23,069 bases of DNA from Nemertoderma westbladi (GCA_032718475.1 JAUCBJ010002564.1:1-23069); one strand, 5' to 3'; counted from the stretch's first letter, positions 1-9,666 are shown. The notes: a model not told the origin generated them from the sequence alone. Numbers and translations: made by a program.

Positions 1-51
1 TATTAAAGTTCTCTCCACAGCTACATTTTTAGCGTGTGATTTATTATAATT

Positions 52-242
52 GACGCAAAACCGCCTTGGTGAATCAACAATGATGATTTCAATTTAGGGA
101 AAGGAACAGGTTGCAGTGGCAGTCTATTCTAACCAAAACAATAAATGAAAGCCTATAACACTGTTACAGTTTCATTTTTGCTCGCAATCGGCTGTTATTT
201 GCGTCCATTTTCCCCTGGATATAGTTGAATTTTGATTGCGTC
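52..242 (+). repeat. MITE-like dispersed repeat, diverged copy
   Basis: This segment matches, in reverse orientation, the interior of the repeat at 17436-17661. Shared landmarks in the same order are CAATTTAGGGAAAGGA, CAGTGGCA, TAACCAAAACAAT, GTTACAGTTT, CTGTTATTTGCGTC and a terminal TTGCGTC. The two ends carry a short inverted match, GACGCAA at the left and TTGCGTC at the right, which suggests a non-autonomous DNA element. Unlike the other copy it lacks the long G/C homopolymer ends. No coding potential is seen. Homology is seen directly by eye; the transposon class is inferred and could be wrong. Confidence 0.6.
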
Positions 243-770
243 TAAAAGCATTTTTGTTATTTATATAAATGTAGCCACGACCGGAAATCCATTCCAAAGG
301 TTTTATATCACTTTCAAAGTAAAGTTATATTTACAATCATTTGATAAACCTCTATCAATGACCATCAATCGGCGGAGCTCGACCATCTCTGATAACTAGG
401 CAAAAAAGGTGAAAATATCTGTATAATAATATTAATATATTAACTATAATTAATATTAATTATATTGCCATTGATCTTTGTTCTCTTTCCTGCGTGTTTA
501 TATTTTTTAACTTTCTTTGATATCTTCCTGTCATTTAAAACAGGACGTTTCTTTATGGGATTCTTCATAGTATAAACAGTAAGGTTAATGAAATAGAATC
601 AAGAAACAGCACTAAAGACATAATGTTTACTATTACTTTTGTAAAGATAATATCTATTCAGTTTTCCCCTTTTTTTTGAACTGTATCCGATCCTTTTTTC
701 CCTTTTTTTTGAAAATATTAAATCCTTTTTTCCTTTTTTTTTCTCGATTTTTTTGGCTGGGAGGGCTGCA
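243..770. other. AT-rich stretch with no gene; polypyrimidine tracts at 664-757
   Basis: No open frame of note, RNA gene or terminal-repeat structure is seen. Bases 420-470 are almost pure A/T with repeated TAATATTAA-type words. Bases 664-757 consist of T8-T9 runs separated by short spacers, with an approximately 36-38 bp internal near-repeat (runs followed by GAA and then ATCCTTTTTTCC). This is low-complexity DNA. Confidence 0.7.
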
Positions 771-1183
771 ACTCCCCATCACCCATGACATTTGCTAGAT
801 CATCGCATCTTCAAGGCCAGTGTCCTTTAAGATGCGTCTCAAGAAAGTCATGGGCTGTCCACCATGCTTATTCACTCCATGAGGCTGCCAAAGTACAAGA
901 TTATGCACTGGCTGGTCCTCACGGCGAAAGCAATGTCCTGCAAAGCGGAGGAGATTTTGTTCTAGTGTCAAGCTTGGGGGAACCAATGAGACACCTCCAA
1001 TGTTATATAGTGTCTGGTTGGAGATGTGTGCATTGTACTTGACACAATGAATCCGGCGTAGCATTCTTGTGAATGTGCTATCCAGAGATTTGGTGTCCTC
1101 AGCAGTTAGAGCCCAGCATGGACGGCATGGTACTGGAACTACTGCTGCTCTAAATAATCGGACCTTAAGTTTCCGATTAATAG
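771..1183 (-). pseudogene. Inverted 3' fragment of the LINE found at 6411-8765
   Basis: Read on the minus strand, this is the C-terminal end of the same LINE polyprotein as at 8229-8660. It starts at the equivalent of ATTAATCGGAAACTTAAGG and ends just after TGTCATGGGTGAT. The translated part (minus frame, 1064 down to 795) carries the C-terminal landmarks RFAGHCFRREDQP and LVLWQPHGVNKHGGQP, with only a few substitutions from the direct copy. It lacks all RT catalytic motifs and is a dead, 5'-truncated piece. Its truncated 5' side faces the poly-C and satellite block, whereas the direct copy faces the second block with its 3' side. Whether it arose by a separate insertion or by inversion cannot be decided here. 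Confidence 0.85.
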
Positions 1184-1194
1184 AGATATTCAGC

Positions 1195-1230
1195 TGACGG
1201 GGTAATACCTTTAGAGGTACTGTCCCGTTA
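1195..1230. other. Hairpin at the LINE / poly-C junction
   Basis: Outer strands ACGGGGTAATACCT (1197-1210) and AGGTACTGTCCCGT (1215-1228) pair around a TTAG loop with one mismatch and two G-T pairs. The flanking TG/TA bases add two more pairs. It sits exactly between the end of the inverted LINE fragment and the first poly-C run and is not present at the other copy of the block. Function is unknown. Confidence 0.55.
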
Positions 1231-1305
1231 CCCCCCCCCCCCCCCCCCCCAGTGCTGTTATCCCCAGTCTCAGATAGTGATTCCTGTTACCCCCCCCCCC
1301 CCCCC
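1227..1305. repeat. Two poly-C tracts with 39-bp spacer (block copy 1)
   Basis: Runs of 20 C (1231-1250) and 16 C (1290-1305) follow GTTA and GTTA. The spacer contains AGTGCTGTTATCCCC and CAGATAGTGATTCC. The same arrangement recurs at 8913-8986 with different run lengths. Such runs are hypermutable and prone to i-motif/G-quadruplex formation; they can also be mis-sized during sequencing. Confidence 0.9.
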
Positions 1306-1922
1306 ATCAGGGTTCTTTCAAAATGTCCACTGTGAAAAGTTTCTAAACGTTTAGAATAAACTTAGAAAATATAAATTTTGTTTAGGAACCCAAAATAATT
1401 TGCTAAAATGGCGAATGATTTGAGAAAATTATATGTAGGCTATGCAATACTGTTGTATGGCTTGTTTTCTACTTAATGTTTTCGTACAGCACATCCTGTA
1501 ATCTATAATACCATCTAAATATTAAACTAATTATTAATTAGATTAATTAGTCATAAATTCAATTCAATCGCGCACAAGAAGTTATAATATAAAACTCGCT
1601 TATTTTTGTAATAAATAAAACGAAAATTTAACCTTTTATAATGAAAGAATTATAGAGTTTGTAAACCCAAATTGTTCTATTAACCATGTCGAACGCCTTT
1701 CTAAAGTCTATGAAAGCCGCATAAACAACTATATTTGGGGAATCTCCATGAATAATATCGGATATATCGCTGAGCAACTTTCTAATTGCTTGGATTGTGG
1801 ATTTACCACATGTAAATCCGTATTGTTCACCATGGTAATAGGTGGGCGATAGGTTCAACCAACTTATAGGATGCTATTTTTCACACAATAGTGCTCAATT
1901 TTTTTTATATTTATCTAATCAC
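1306..1922. repeat. 617-bp duplicated segment, copy 1 (empty MITE site)
   Basis: This segment is nearly identical to 8987-9730 after removal of the 127 bp made up by the foldback element and its target duplication. Only a handful of substitutions were noticed, for example near 1358 and 1904-1908. It contains an antisense RT fragment (1628-1858) and AT-rich flanks, and it ends in ATCTAATCAC directly before the first unit of satellite array A. The uninterrupted target ATGTCCACTGTGAAAAG lies at about 1323-1339. Confidence 0.9.
1628..1858 (-). pseudogene. RT fragment of a second LINE type, copy 1
   Basis: The 76-codon minus-strand frame reads as the finger/palm start of a LINE reverse transcriptase. 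It has GFTCGKSTIQAI, equivalent to the usual GFRxGRST-type motif, followed by AAFIDFRKAFDMVNR, which is RT motif A with the catalytic Asp inside FIDFRKAFD. It breaks off shortly after LYNSF, with no motif B or FADD box. Sequence and motif details differ from the RT at 7508-8332, so it derives from another family, perhaps jockey/CR1-like (tentative). Upstream and downstream parts are absent, and the satellite begins about 65 bp beyond its 5' end. The translation is identical to the copy at 9436-9666. It is a relic and not a functional gene. Confidence 0.85.
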
Positions 1923-4900
1923 GTGATTCGAGTGGTTCGTAAGGATGTTATCGATACAAGTTGTGGTATTATCCGTGATTCGAGTGATTCGTAAGGATGT
2001 TATCGATACAAGTTGCGGTATTATCCGTGATTCGAGTGGTTCGTAAGGATGTTATCGATACAAGTTGCGGTATTATCCGTGATTCGAGTGGTTCGTAAGG
2101 ATGTTATCGATACAAGTTGTGGTATTATCCGTGATTCGAGTGGTTCGTAAGGATGTTATCGATACAAGTTGCGGTATTATCCGTGATTCGAGTGATTCGT
2201 AAGGATGTTATCGATACAAGTTGTGGTATTATCCGTGATTCGAGTGGTTCGTAAGGATGTTATCGATACAAGTTGTGGTATTATCCGTGATTCGAGTGGT
2301 TCGTAAGGATGTTATCGATACAAGTTGCGGTATTATCCGTGATTCGAGTGGTTCGTAAGGATGTTATCGATACAAGTTGTGGTATTATCCGTGATTCGAG
2401 TGGTTCGTAAGGATGTTATCGATACAAGTTGCGGTATTATCCGTGATTCGAGTGATTCGTAAGGATGTTATCGATACAAGTTGTGGTATTATCCATGATT
2501 CGAGTGGTTCATAAGGATGTTATCGATACAAGTTGCGGTATTATCCGTGATTCGAGTGATTCGTAAGGATGTTATCGATACAAGTTGTGGTATTATCCGT
2601 GATTCGAGTGGTTCATAAGGATGTTATCGATACAAGTTGCGGTATTATCCGTGATTCGAGTGATTCGTAAGGATGTTATCGATACAAGTTGCGGTATTAT
2701 CCGTGATTCGAGTGATTCGTAAGGATGTTATCGATACAAGTTGTGGTATTATCCATGATTCGAGTGGTTCATAAGGATGTTATCGATACAAGTTGCGGTA
2801 TTATCCGTGATTCGAGTGATTCGTAAGGATGTTATCGATACAAGTTGCGGTATTATCCGTGATTCGAGTGATTCGTAAGGATGTTATCGATACAAGTTGT
2901 GGTATTATCCGTGATTCGAGTGGTTTGTAAGGATGTTATTGATACAAGTTGCGGTATTATCCGTGATTCGAGTGATTCGTAAGGATGTTATCGATACAAG
3001 TTGTGGTATTATCCATGATTCGAGTGGTTTGTAAGGATGTTATCGATACAAGTTGCGGTATTATCCGTGATTCGAGTGATTCGTAAGGATGTTATCGATA
3101 CAAGTTGTGGTATTATCCGTGATTCGAGTGGTTCGTAAGGATGTTATCGATACAAGTTGTGGTGTTATCCGTGATTCGAGTGGTTCGTAAGGATGTTATC
3201 GATACAAGTTGTGGTATTATCCGTGATTCGAGTGGTTCGTAAGGATGTTATCGATACAAGTTGCAGTATTATCCATGATTCGAGTGATTCGTAAGGATGT
3301 TATTGATACAAGTTGCAGTATTATCCGTGATTCGAGTGGTTCGTAAGGATGTTATCGATACAAGTTGTGGTGTTATCCGTGATTCGAGTGGTTCGTAAGG
3401 ATGTTATCGATACAAGTTGTGGTGTTATCCGTGATTCGAGTGGTTCGTAAGGATGTTATCGATACAAGTTGTGGTGTTATCCGTGATTCGAGTGGTTCGT
3501 AAGGATGTTATCGATACAAGTTGTGGTGTTATCCGTGATTCGAGTGGTTCATAAGGATGTTATCGATACAAGTTGTGGTGTTATCCGTGATTCGAGTGGT
3601 TCGTAAGGATGTTATCGATACAAGTTGTGGTGTTATCCGTGATTCGAGTGGTTCGTAAGGATGTTATCGATACAAGTTGTGGTGTTATCCGTGATTCGAG
3701 TGGTTCGTAAGGATGTTATCGATACAAGTTGTGGTGTTATCCATGATTCGAGTGGTTCGTAAGGATGTTATCGATACAAGTTGTGGTGTTATCCGTGATT
3801 CGAGTGGTTCGTAAGGATGTTATCGATACAAGTTGTGGTATTATCCGTGATTCGAGTGGTTCGTAAGGATGTTATCGATACAAGTTGTGGTATTATCCGT
3901 GATTCGAGTGGTTCGTAAGGATGTTATTGATACAAGTTGTGGTATTATCCGTGATTCGAGTGGTTCGTAAGGATGTTATCGATACAAGTTGTGGTATTAT
4001 CCGTGATTCGAGTGGTTCGTAAGGATGTTATCGATACAAGTTGTGGTATTATCCGTGATTCGAGTGGTTCGTAAGGATGTTATCGATACAAGTTGTGGTA
4101 TTATCCGTGATTCGAGTGGTTCGTAAGGATGTTATCGATACAAGTTGTGGTGTTATCCGTGATTCGAGTGGTTCGTAAGGATGTTATCGATACAAGTTGT
4201 GGTATTATCCGTGATTCGAGTGGTTCGTAAGGATGTTATCGATACAAGTTGTGGTGTTATCCGTGATTCGAGTGGTTCGTAAGGATGTTATCGATACAAG
4301 TTGTGGTATTATCCGTGATTCGAGTGGTTCGTAAGGATGTTATCGATACAAGTTGTGGTATTATCCGTGATTCGAGTGGTTCGTAAGGATGTTATCGATA
4401 CAAGTTGTGGTGTTATCCGTGATTCGAGTGGTTCGTAAGGATGTTATCGATACAAGTTGTGGTATTATCCGTGATTCGAGTGGTTCGTAAGGACGTTATC
4501 GATACAAGTTGCGGTATTATCCATGATTCGAGTGGTTCATAAGGATGTTATCGATACAAGTTGTGGTGTTATCCGTGATTCGAGTGGTTCGTAAGGATGT
4601 TATCGATACAAGTTGTGGTATTATCCATGATTAGAGTGGTTTGTAAGGACGTTATCGATACAAGTTGCGGTATTATCCGTGATTCGAGTGGTTCGTAAGG
4701 ATGTTATCGATACAAGTTGTAGTATTATCCGTGATTCGAGTGGTTCGTAAGGATGTTATCGATACAAGTTGTGGTGTTATCCGTGATTCGAGTGGTTCGT
4801 AAGGATGTTATCGATACAAGTTGCGGTATTATCCGTGATTCGAGTGGTTCGTAAGGATGTTATCGATACAAGTTGCGGTATTATCCGTGATTCGAGTGGT

Positions 4901-6412
4901 TCGTAAGGATGTTATCGATACAAGTTGTGGTGTTATCCGTGATTCGAGTGGTTCGTAAGGATGTTATCGATACAAGTTGTGGTGTTATCCGTGATTCGAG
5001 TGGTTCGTAAGGATGTTATCGATAAAAGTTGTGGTATTATCCGTGATTCGAGTGGTTCGTAAGGACGTTATCGATACAAGTTGCGGTATTATCCGTGATT
5101 CGAGTGGTTCGTAAGGATGTTATCGATACAAGTTGTGGTATTATCCGTGATTCGAGTGGTTCGTAAGGATGTTATCGATACAAGTTGTGGTATTATCCGT
5201 GATTCGAATGGTTCGTAAGGACGTTATCGATACAAGTTGCGGTATTATCCATGATTCGAGTGGTTCGTAAGGATGTTATCGATACAAGTTGTGGTATTAT
5301 CCGTGATTCGAGTGGTTCGTAAGGATGTTATCGATACAAGTTGTGGTATTATCTGTGATTTGAGTGGTTCGTAAGGACGTTATCGATACAAGTTGTGGTA
5401 TTATCCATGATTCGAGTGGTTCGTAAGGACGTTATCGATACAAGTTGTGGTATTATCCGTGATTCGAGTGGTTCGTAAGGATGTTATCGATACAAGTTGT
5501 GGTATTATCCGTGATTTGAGTGGTTCGTAAGGACGTTATCGATACAAGTTGTGGTATTATCCGTGATTCAAGTGGTTCGTAAGGATGTTATCGATACAAG
5601 TTGTGGTATTATCCGTGATTCGAGTGGTTCATAAGGATGTTATTGATACAAGTTGTGGTGTTATCCGTGATTCGAGTGGTTCGTAAGGATGTTATCGATA
5701 CAAGTTGTGGTGTTATCCGTGATTTGAGTGGTTCGTAAGGATGTTATCGATACAAGTTGTGGTATTATCCGTGATTCGAGTGGTTCATAAGGATGTTATT
5801 GATACAAGTTGTGGTGTTATCCGTGATTCGAGTGGTTCTTTAAGGATCTTATCGATATAAGTTTTGGTATTATCCGTGATTCGAGTGGTTCATAAGGATG
5901 TTATTGATACAAGTTGTGGTGTTATCCGTGATTCGAGTGGTTCTTTAAGGATCTTATCGATATAAGTTTTGTTATTATCCGTGATTCGAGTGGTTCATAA
6001 GGATGTTATTGATACAAGTTGTGGTGTTATCCGTGATTCGAGTGGTTCTTTAAGGATCTTATCGATATAAGTTTTGGTATTATCCGTGATTCGAGTGGTT
6101 CATAAGGATGTTATTGATACAAGTTGTGGTGTTATCCGTGATTCGAGTGGTTCTTTAAGGATCTTATCGATATAAGTTTTGGTATTATCCGTGATTCGAG
6201 TGGTTCATAAGGATGTTATTGATACAAGTTGTGGTGTTATCCGTGATTCGAGTGGTTCTTTAAGGATCTTATCGATATAAGTTTTGGTATTATCCGTGAT
6301 TCGAGTGGTTTGTAAGGATGTTATTGATACAAGTTGCGGTATTATCCGTGATTCAAGTGGTTCGTAAGGATGTTATCGATACAAGTTGCGGTATTATCCG
6401 TGATTCAAGTAT
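1923..6412. repeat. 52-bp satellite, array A (about 86 units)
   Basis: Units start GTGATTCGAGTGGTTCG and contain TAAGGATGTTATCGATACAA and GTTGTGGTATTATCC. Spacing is 52 bp (for example 1923 to 1975). Variants include GATTCG for GTTCG, CATAAGG for CGTAAGG, GCGG for GTGG and GTGTT for GTATT. The first 1.2 kb mixes GATTCG units, the middle is rather uniform, and the last part (from about 5820) contains a longer variant. The unit length is not a multiple of three and all frames hit stops, so it is non-coding. The last unit breaks at GATTCAAGTATG where LINE sequence begins. Confidence 0.97.
5820..6310. repeat. 105-bp dimeric higher-order repeat in array A
   Basis: A 53-bp variant unit (TTCTTTAAGGATCTTATCG then ATATAAGTTTTGG) alternates with a 52-bp unit (TTCATAAGGATGTTATTG then GTTGTGGTGTT). 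The pair recurs about five times with almost no variation. The same variant occurs in array B at about 10110-10830, 11470 and 11785, so it predates the block duplication or was exchanged between arrays. Confidence 0.85.
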
Positions 6413-6607
6413 GTAATGCATTTACACTACGACCCTTCTCCAGTGATCACCGCCTTATTGTGGCCAAGGTTAAGACTGTAATGCATTTACACTACGACCC
6501 TTCTCCAGTGATCACCGCCTTATTGTGGCCAAGGTTAAGACTGTAATGCATTTACACTACGACCCTTCTCCAGTGATCACCGCCTTATTGTGGCCAACGT
6601 TAACACT
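6413..6607 (+). repeat. 65-bp tandem triplication at the LINE 5' end
   Basis: GTAATGCATTTACACTACG begins at 6413, 6478 and 6543, giving a period of exactly 65 bp. Each unit covers CCTTCTCCAGTGATCACCGC and CTTATTGTGGCCAA, which in one frame encodes SDHRLIVA, the conserved end of LINE endonucleases. The third unit runs on into the rest of the LINE with small changes (AACGTTAACACTT). The amplification begins directly at the satellite junction. Confidence 0.9.
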
Positions 6608-6905
6608 TAGTCTGCGTGCTAGCAGAACAACGAAATCTGCCTTGCCGCGGCATGACTGGTCCTCTCTGTTGCAACAGCCAAGTGTGAGATCCAGCTTCAC
6701 ACTACAGCTGAGCAACAGTTATGAGGTTCTTGCCTCTGAGGCGGCAGATCACTGTGAGGGCTATACTGCCTTCACAGAGGCAGTTACGTTAGCAGCTGCA
6801 GAAACAGTTCCTGTATACCCTCGAAACAGGAAACGGGCCCCCTGGACTGACAACAAAATTCAGAAATGCCGAAATGACCTCTACAAGGCGCAGAAAGAGT
6901 CCTGA
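6571..6905 (+). pseudogene. LINE endonuclease end and linker region (broken)
   Basis: The endonuclease end SDHRLIVANVN is read at about 6571-6603 and is followed by a stop. The protein continues in another frame (SLRASRTTKSALPRHDW, then an amphipathic linker ending KAQKES), so a frameshift separates the two. The linker frame stops at a TGA at 6903-6905, after which the same frame continues with recognisable linker (KQTTAAKNAVKAASRSLNRQ). This region lies between the endonuclease and RT domains in LINE ORF2 proteins. It is inactive through loss of the endonuclease and several lesions. Confidence 0.75.
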
Positions 6906-6970
6906 CTCAAACAGACGACAGCGGCCAAGAATGCAGTTAAGGCTGCATCTAGGTCCCTGAACAGGCAGTC

Positions 6971-8332
6971 GATCAACTTGCTTGCTGGTCGAAAAAGCCA
7001 ACCACCACCAAGATTAAGGCTGAATCATCAGCCGATCGCCTCAATGGTTGGAAGGCCCACTTTGAAAAGTTCCTCAATAATGACAGGGTATTGCCTGATA
7101 ACTTTATAGAAGTAAAAGTGTCTGAGTCTGCACTCCCAGATATTCCCATTGGTGATATCTCCTTTGCAGAAGTGAAGGCTGCTGCAAAGAGCATTAAGAC
7201 CAATCGTGCCAGTGGATTAGATGGTGTTCCCCCTGAGGTCTTTAAAATACCCGAGTGTTTAAAGCTCATCTATCCCATCATAGTAGACATGTACCGAACA
7301 ACAAGAGTCCCACAAGAAATGAAAACAAATAAGTTGGTGCCAGTTCCCAAGAAGGGCAACCTAACACTCTATGGTTCTTTTCGGGGAATCTCATTGATCT
7401 CGATTGCTGCAAAGCTATACAATAGAATTCTATTAAATCGCATCAGGGATCCCATTGAGAGACTGCTCCGTGTAAATTAGAATGGGTTCCGTAAAGGTCG
7501 TGGGACCATGGAGCCCATTTTGGCACTTAGAAGGATAATTGAAGAGTTATCAAAAAAGAAAGACAGGCATCTGGCTGTTATCTTTGTTGACTTCTTCAAG
7601 GCCTTTGATTCAGTCTCTCGCTCACGTATGTTCAGCATACTTTCATTATATGGGATTCCTGATGAAATTATTGCAGCAATCAGATCAGTATACGATGGTT
7701 CGAAAACATTTGTGTCTACTGTTGACGGTGACACAGAACCATTTGAAGTGTTATGGGGCGTCCTCCAGGGAGACACACTTGTACCATTCTTGTTTATAAT
7801 TGTTGTTGACTATGTTCTACGCATGTCCTTAGATCATCATAATGATGATGGGGTGATGATAACTCCACCTACTGGCTCCAGAAGTCGAGGAAATCCTGCC
7901 AAGTACCTAACTGATCTAGACTTTGCTGATGACTTAGGAGTACTCTTAGAATCACTAGCCCAACGGCTCCTCAGCTCATTAGAACATGCTGCTTCTAGTG
8001 TTGGTCTTTTTATTAACTCCAGAAAGACCAAAATTTTGACAGTTAACTTTGAAAGTCCTCAGCAAGTCTCTGATCGGATGAGCATAAGCTCAAAAGATGG
8101 TATGCTTGAGCATGTGGATGACTTCTGTTACCTGGGATCATGGATCCGGAAGTCAGGTGAGGACCTTCAAATACTTAAGGGAAAGGCATGGGCAGCCTTG
8201 AATAGGCTTTCCAGGATTTGGAAGTCACAGAGAATTAATCGGAAACTTAAGGTCCGATTATTTAGAGCAACAGTAGTTCTAGTACTCCTCTATGGGAGTC
8301 CATGCTGGTCTAACTGTAGTTCTAACTGCTGA
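6971..8332 (+). pseudogene. LINE reverse transcriptase domain with one internal stop
   Basis: One frame runs from about 6971 (SSADRLNGWKAHFEKFLNN) to 8332. It is interrupted only by TAG at 7478-7480, where QNGFRKGRGT would be expected; the remnant reads NGFRKGRGTMEP. RT motifs in order are the N-terminal SGLDGVPPEVFK, KGNLTLYGSFRGISLIS, motif A FVDFFKAFDSV (about 7583-7615), motif B GVLQGDTLVPFLF (about 7757-7795), motif C FADD (about 7921-7932) and motif D-like GLFINSRKTKI (about 8001-8033), then DDFCYLGSWI. The catalytic Asp residues are present, so damage is recent relative to loss of function. The frame leaves the family sequence at LLYGSPCW and ends at a TGA at 8330-8332. The protein would have copied its own RNA by target-primed reverse transcription. 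Confidence 0.85.
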
Positions 8333-8735
8333 GGACACCAAATCTGTGGATGGCACATTCACAAGAATGCTACGCCGGGTTCATTGTGTCAAGTACAATG
8401 CACACATCTCCAACCAGACACTATATAACATTGGAGGTGTCTCATTGGTTCCCCCAAGCTTGACACTAGAACAAAATCGTCTCCGCTTTGCAGGACATTG
8501 CTTTCGCCGTGAGGACCAGCCAGTGCATAATCTTGTACTTTGGCAGCCTCATGGAGTGAATAAGCATGGTGGACAGCCCATGACTTTCTTGAGACGCATC
8601 TTAAAGGACACTGGCCTTGAAGATGCGGATGATCTAGCAAATGTCATGGGTGATAGGGAGTTGTGGTGGCGCAATTTTGTCGATTGTGATAGTGATTGTG
8701 TCACTGATAGTGTCGATAGTTGGTCTTTTTATTAA
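8330..8735 (+). pseudogene. LINE C-terminal domain, shifted frame
   Basis: After a frameshift in the short duplicated words TCTAACTG/TCTAACTG (about 8309-8328), the polyprotein continues in a different frame as LTAEDTKSVDGTFTRML. It goes on through TLYNIGGVSLVPPSLTLE, RFAGHCFRREDQPVHNLVLW and GGQPMTFLRRILKDTGLED. The order (arginine/cysteine-histidine segment followed by a GRPxxT-like segment) matches the C-terminus at 22380-22778. The last residues from about 8690 onward are abnormal because the 3' end has been replaced by repeated sequence. An inverted copy lies at 771-1183. Confidence 0.8.
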
Positions 8736-8765
8736 CTCCAGAAAGACCAAAATTTTGACAGTTAA
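8719..8765 (+). repeat. 47-bp duplicate of internal LINE sequence at its 3' end
   Basis: Bases 8719-8765 repeat 8000-8046 exactly by eye (GTTGGTCTTTTTATTAACTC then CAGAAAGACC and AAAATTTTGACAGTTAA), at an offset of 719 bp. This places a fragment of the RT motif D region directly after the C-terminal domain. A template jump or a local rearrangement would explain it. Confidence 0.9.
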
Positions 8766-8768
8766 GCC

Positions 8769-8886
8769 ACCACACCAGCACATCGCCATACAGAGCGAGT
8801 ACATAAGGTAGGGAAGCACCATCCACCACACCAGCACATCGCCATACAGAGCGAGTACATAAGGTAGGGAAGCACCATCCACCACA
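8769..8886. repeat. 56-bp tandem repeat, two units
   Basis: ACCACACCAGCACATCGCCA starts at 8769 and again at 8825 (period 56). Each unit includes CATACAGAGCGAGTACATAA and GGTAGGGAAGCACC. A partial third start (ACCACA) precedes the poly-C block. No such sequence follows the inverted LINE fragment. Confidence 0.92.
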
Positions 8887-8896
8887 GATACCTCAG

Positions 8897-8986
8897 ATAG
8901 TGATTCCTGTTACCCCCCCCCCCCCCCCCCCCCCCCCCAGTGCTGTTATCCCCAGTCTCAGATAGTGATTCCTGTTACCCCCCCCC
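8897..8986. repeat. Two poly-C tracts (block copy 2)
   Basis: Runs of 26 C (8913-8938) and 9 C (8978-8986) are separated by the same spacer as in copy 1. Here CAGATAGTGATTCCTGTTAC precedes both runs, so the spacer word itself is tandemly repeated. Confidence 0.9.
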
Positions 8987-9015
8987 ATCAGGGTTCTTTC
9001 AAAATGTCCACTGTG

Positions 9016-9137
9016 TGGTATAGGATCAATTATAGGGCCGAGCCCCTTAATATAAAAGGGCGGTAAATTTAAATTTAAATTTACCGCCCTTTTATATTAA
9101 GGGGCTAGGCCCTATAATTAATTTAGGTCCTATACCA
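9016..9137. mobile_element. 122-bp foldback MITE with 5-bp target duplication
   Basis: Ends are TGGTATAGGA and TCCTATACCA. The two arms (58 and 64 bp) pair over almost the entire length, with matching AATTATAGGGCC and GCCCCTTAATATAAAAGGGC, and meet in a perfect 26-bp AT-rich palindrome centred near 9073. The right arm has six extra bases near its outer end. It is flanked by CTGTG at 9011-9015 and 9138-9142, while copy 1 of the segment shows a single CTGTG. No transposase is encoded, so it would depend on an autonomous DNA transposon. The superfamily cannot be set because flanking identity allows a duplication of 5 to 8 bp. Confidence 0.9.
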
Positions 9138-9435
9138 CTGTGAAAAGTTTCTAAACGTTTAGAATAAATTTAGAAAATATAAATTTTGTTTAGGAACCCA
9201 AAATAATTTGCTAAAATGGCGAATGATTTGAGAAAATTATATGTAGGCTATGCAATACTGTTGTATGGCTTGTTTTCTACTTAATGTTTTCGTACAGCAC
9301 ATCCTGTAATCTATAATACCATCTAAATATTAAACTAATTATTAATTAGATTAATTAGTCATAAATTCAATTCAATCGCGCACAAGAAGTTATAATATAA
9401 AACTCGCTTATTTTTGTAATAAATAAAACGAAAAT

Positions 9436-9666
9436 TTAACCTTTTATAATGAAAGAATTATAGAGTTTGTAAACCCAAATTGTTCTATTAACCATGTCGA
9501 ACGCCTTTCTAAAGTCTATGAAAGCCGCATAAACAACTATATTTGGGGAATCTCCATGAATAATATCGGATATATCGCTGAGCAACTTTCTAATTGCTTG
9601 GATTGTGGATTTACCACATGTAAATCCGTATTGTTCACCATGGTAATAGGTGGGCGATAGGTTCAA
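9436..9666 (-). pseudogene. RT fragment of a second LINE type, copy 2
   Basis: The translation is identical to the fragment at 1628-1858, including GFTCGKSTIQAI and the motif A string FIDFRKAFDMV. It was carried along by the block duplication and is not an independent insertion. It lacks motifs B and C and ends soon after LYNSF. Its identity to the first copy indicates that the duplication is recent. Confidence 0.85.

Larger units (their letters stand above)
6411..8886 (+). mobile_element. 5'-truncated, mutated LINE (RTE-like, tentative)
   Basis: This is a non-LTR retrotransposon body containing, in order, the last residues of an apurinic-type endonuclease (SDH motif at about 6571-6606), a linker, an RT domain, and a C-terminal domain with a CxC/HC-type segment. 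Most of the endonuclease and the 5' end are missing. The open frame is broken by a nonsense codon at 6903, a frameshift at about 6965-7000, a nonsense codon at 7478 and a frameshift near 8310-8330. No poly(A) tail is present; instead the end consists of a 47-bp copy of internal sequence and a 56-bp tandem repeat. The C-terminal style resembles RTE-like elements that end in short tandem repeats, but the clade call is from memory of family features and should be tested by RT phylogeny. Confidence 0.85.

Noticed and set aside
785-1042. 85-codon plus-strand ORF
   Set aside because: It is the antisense shadow of the inverted LINE C-terminal fragment.
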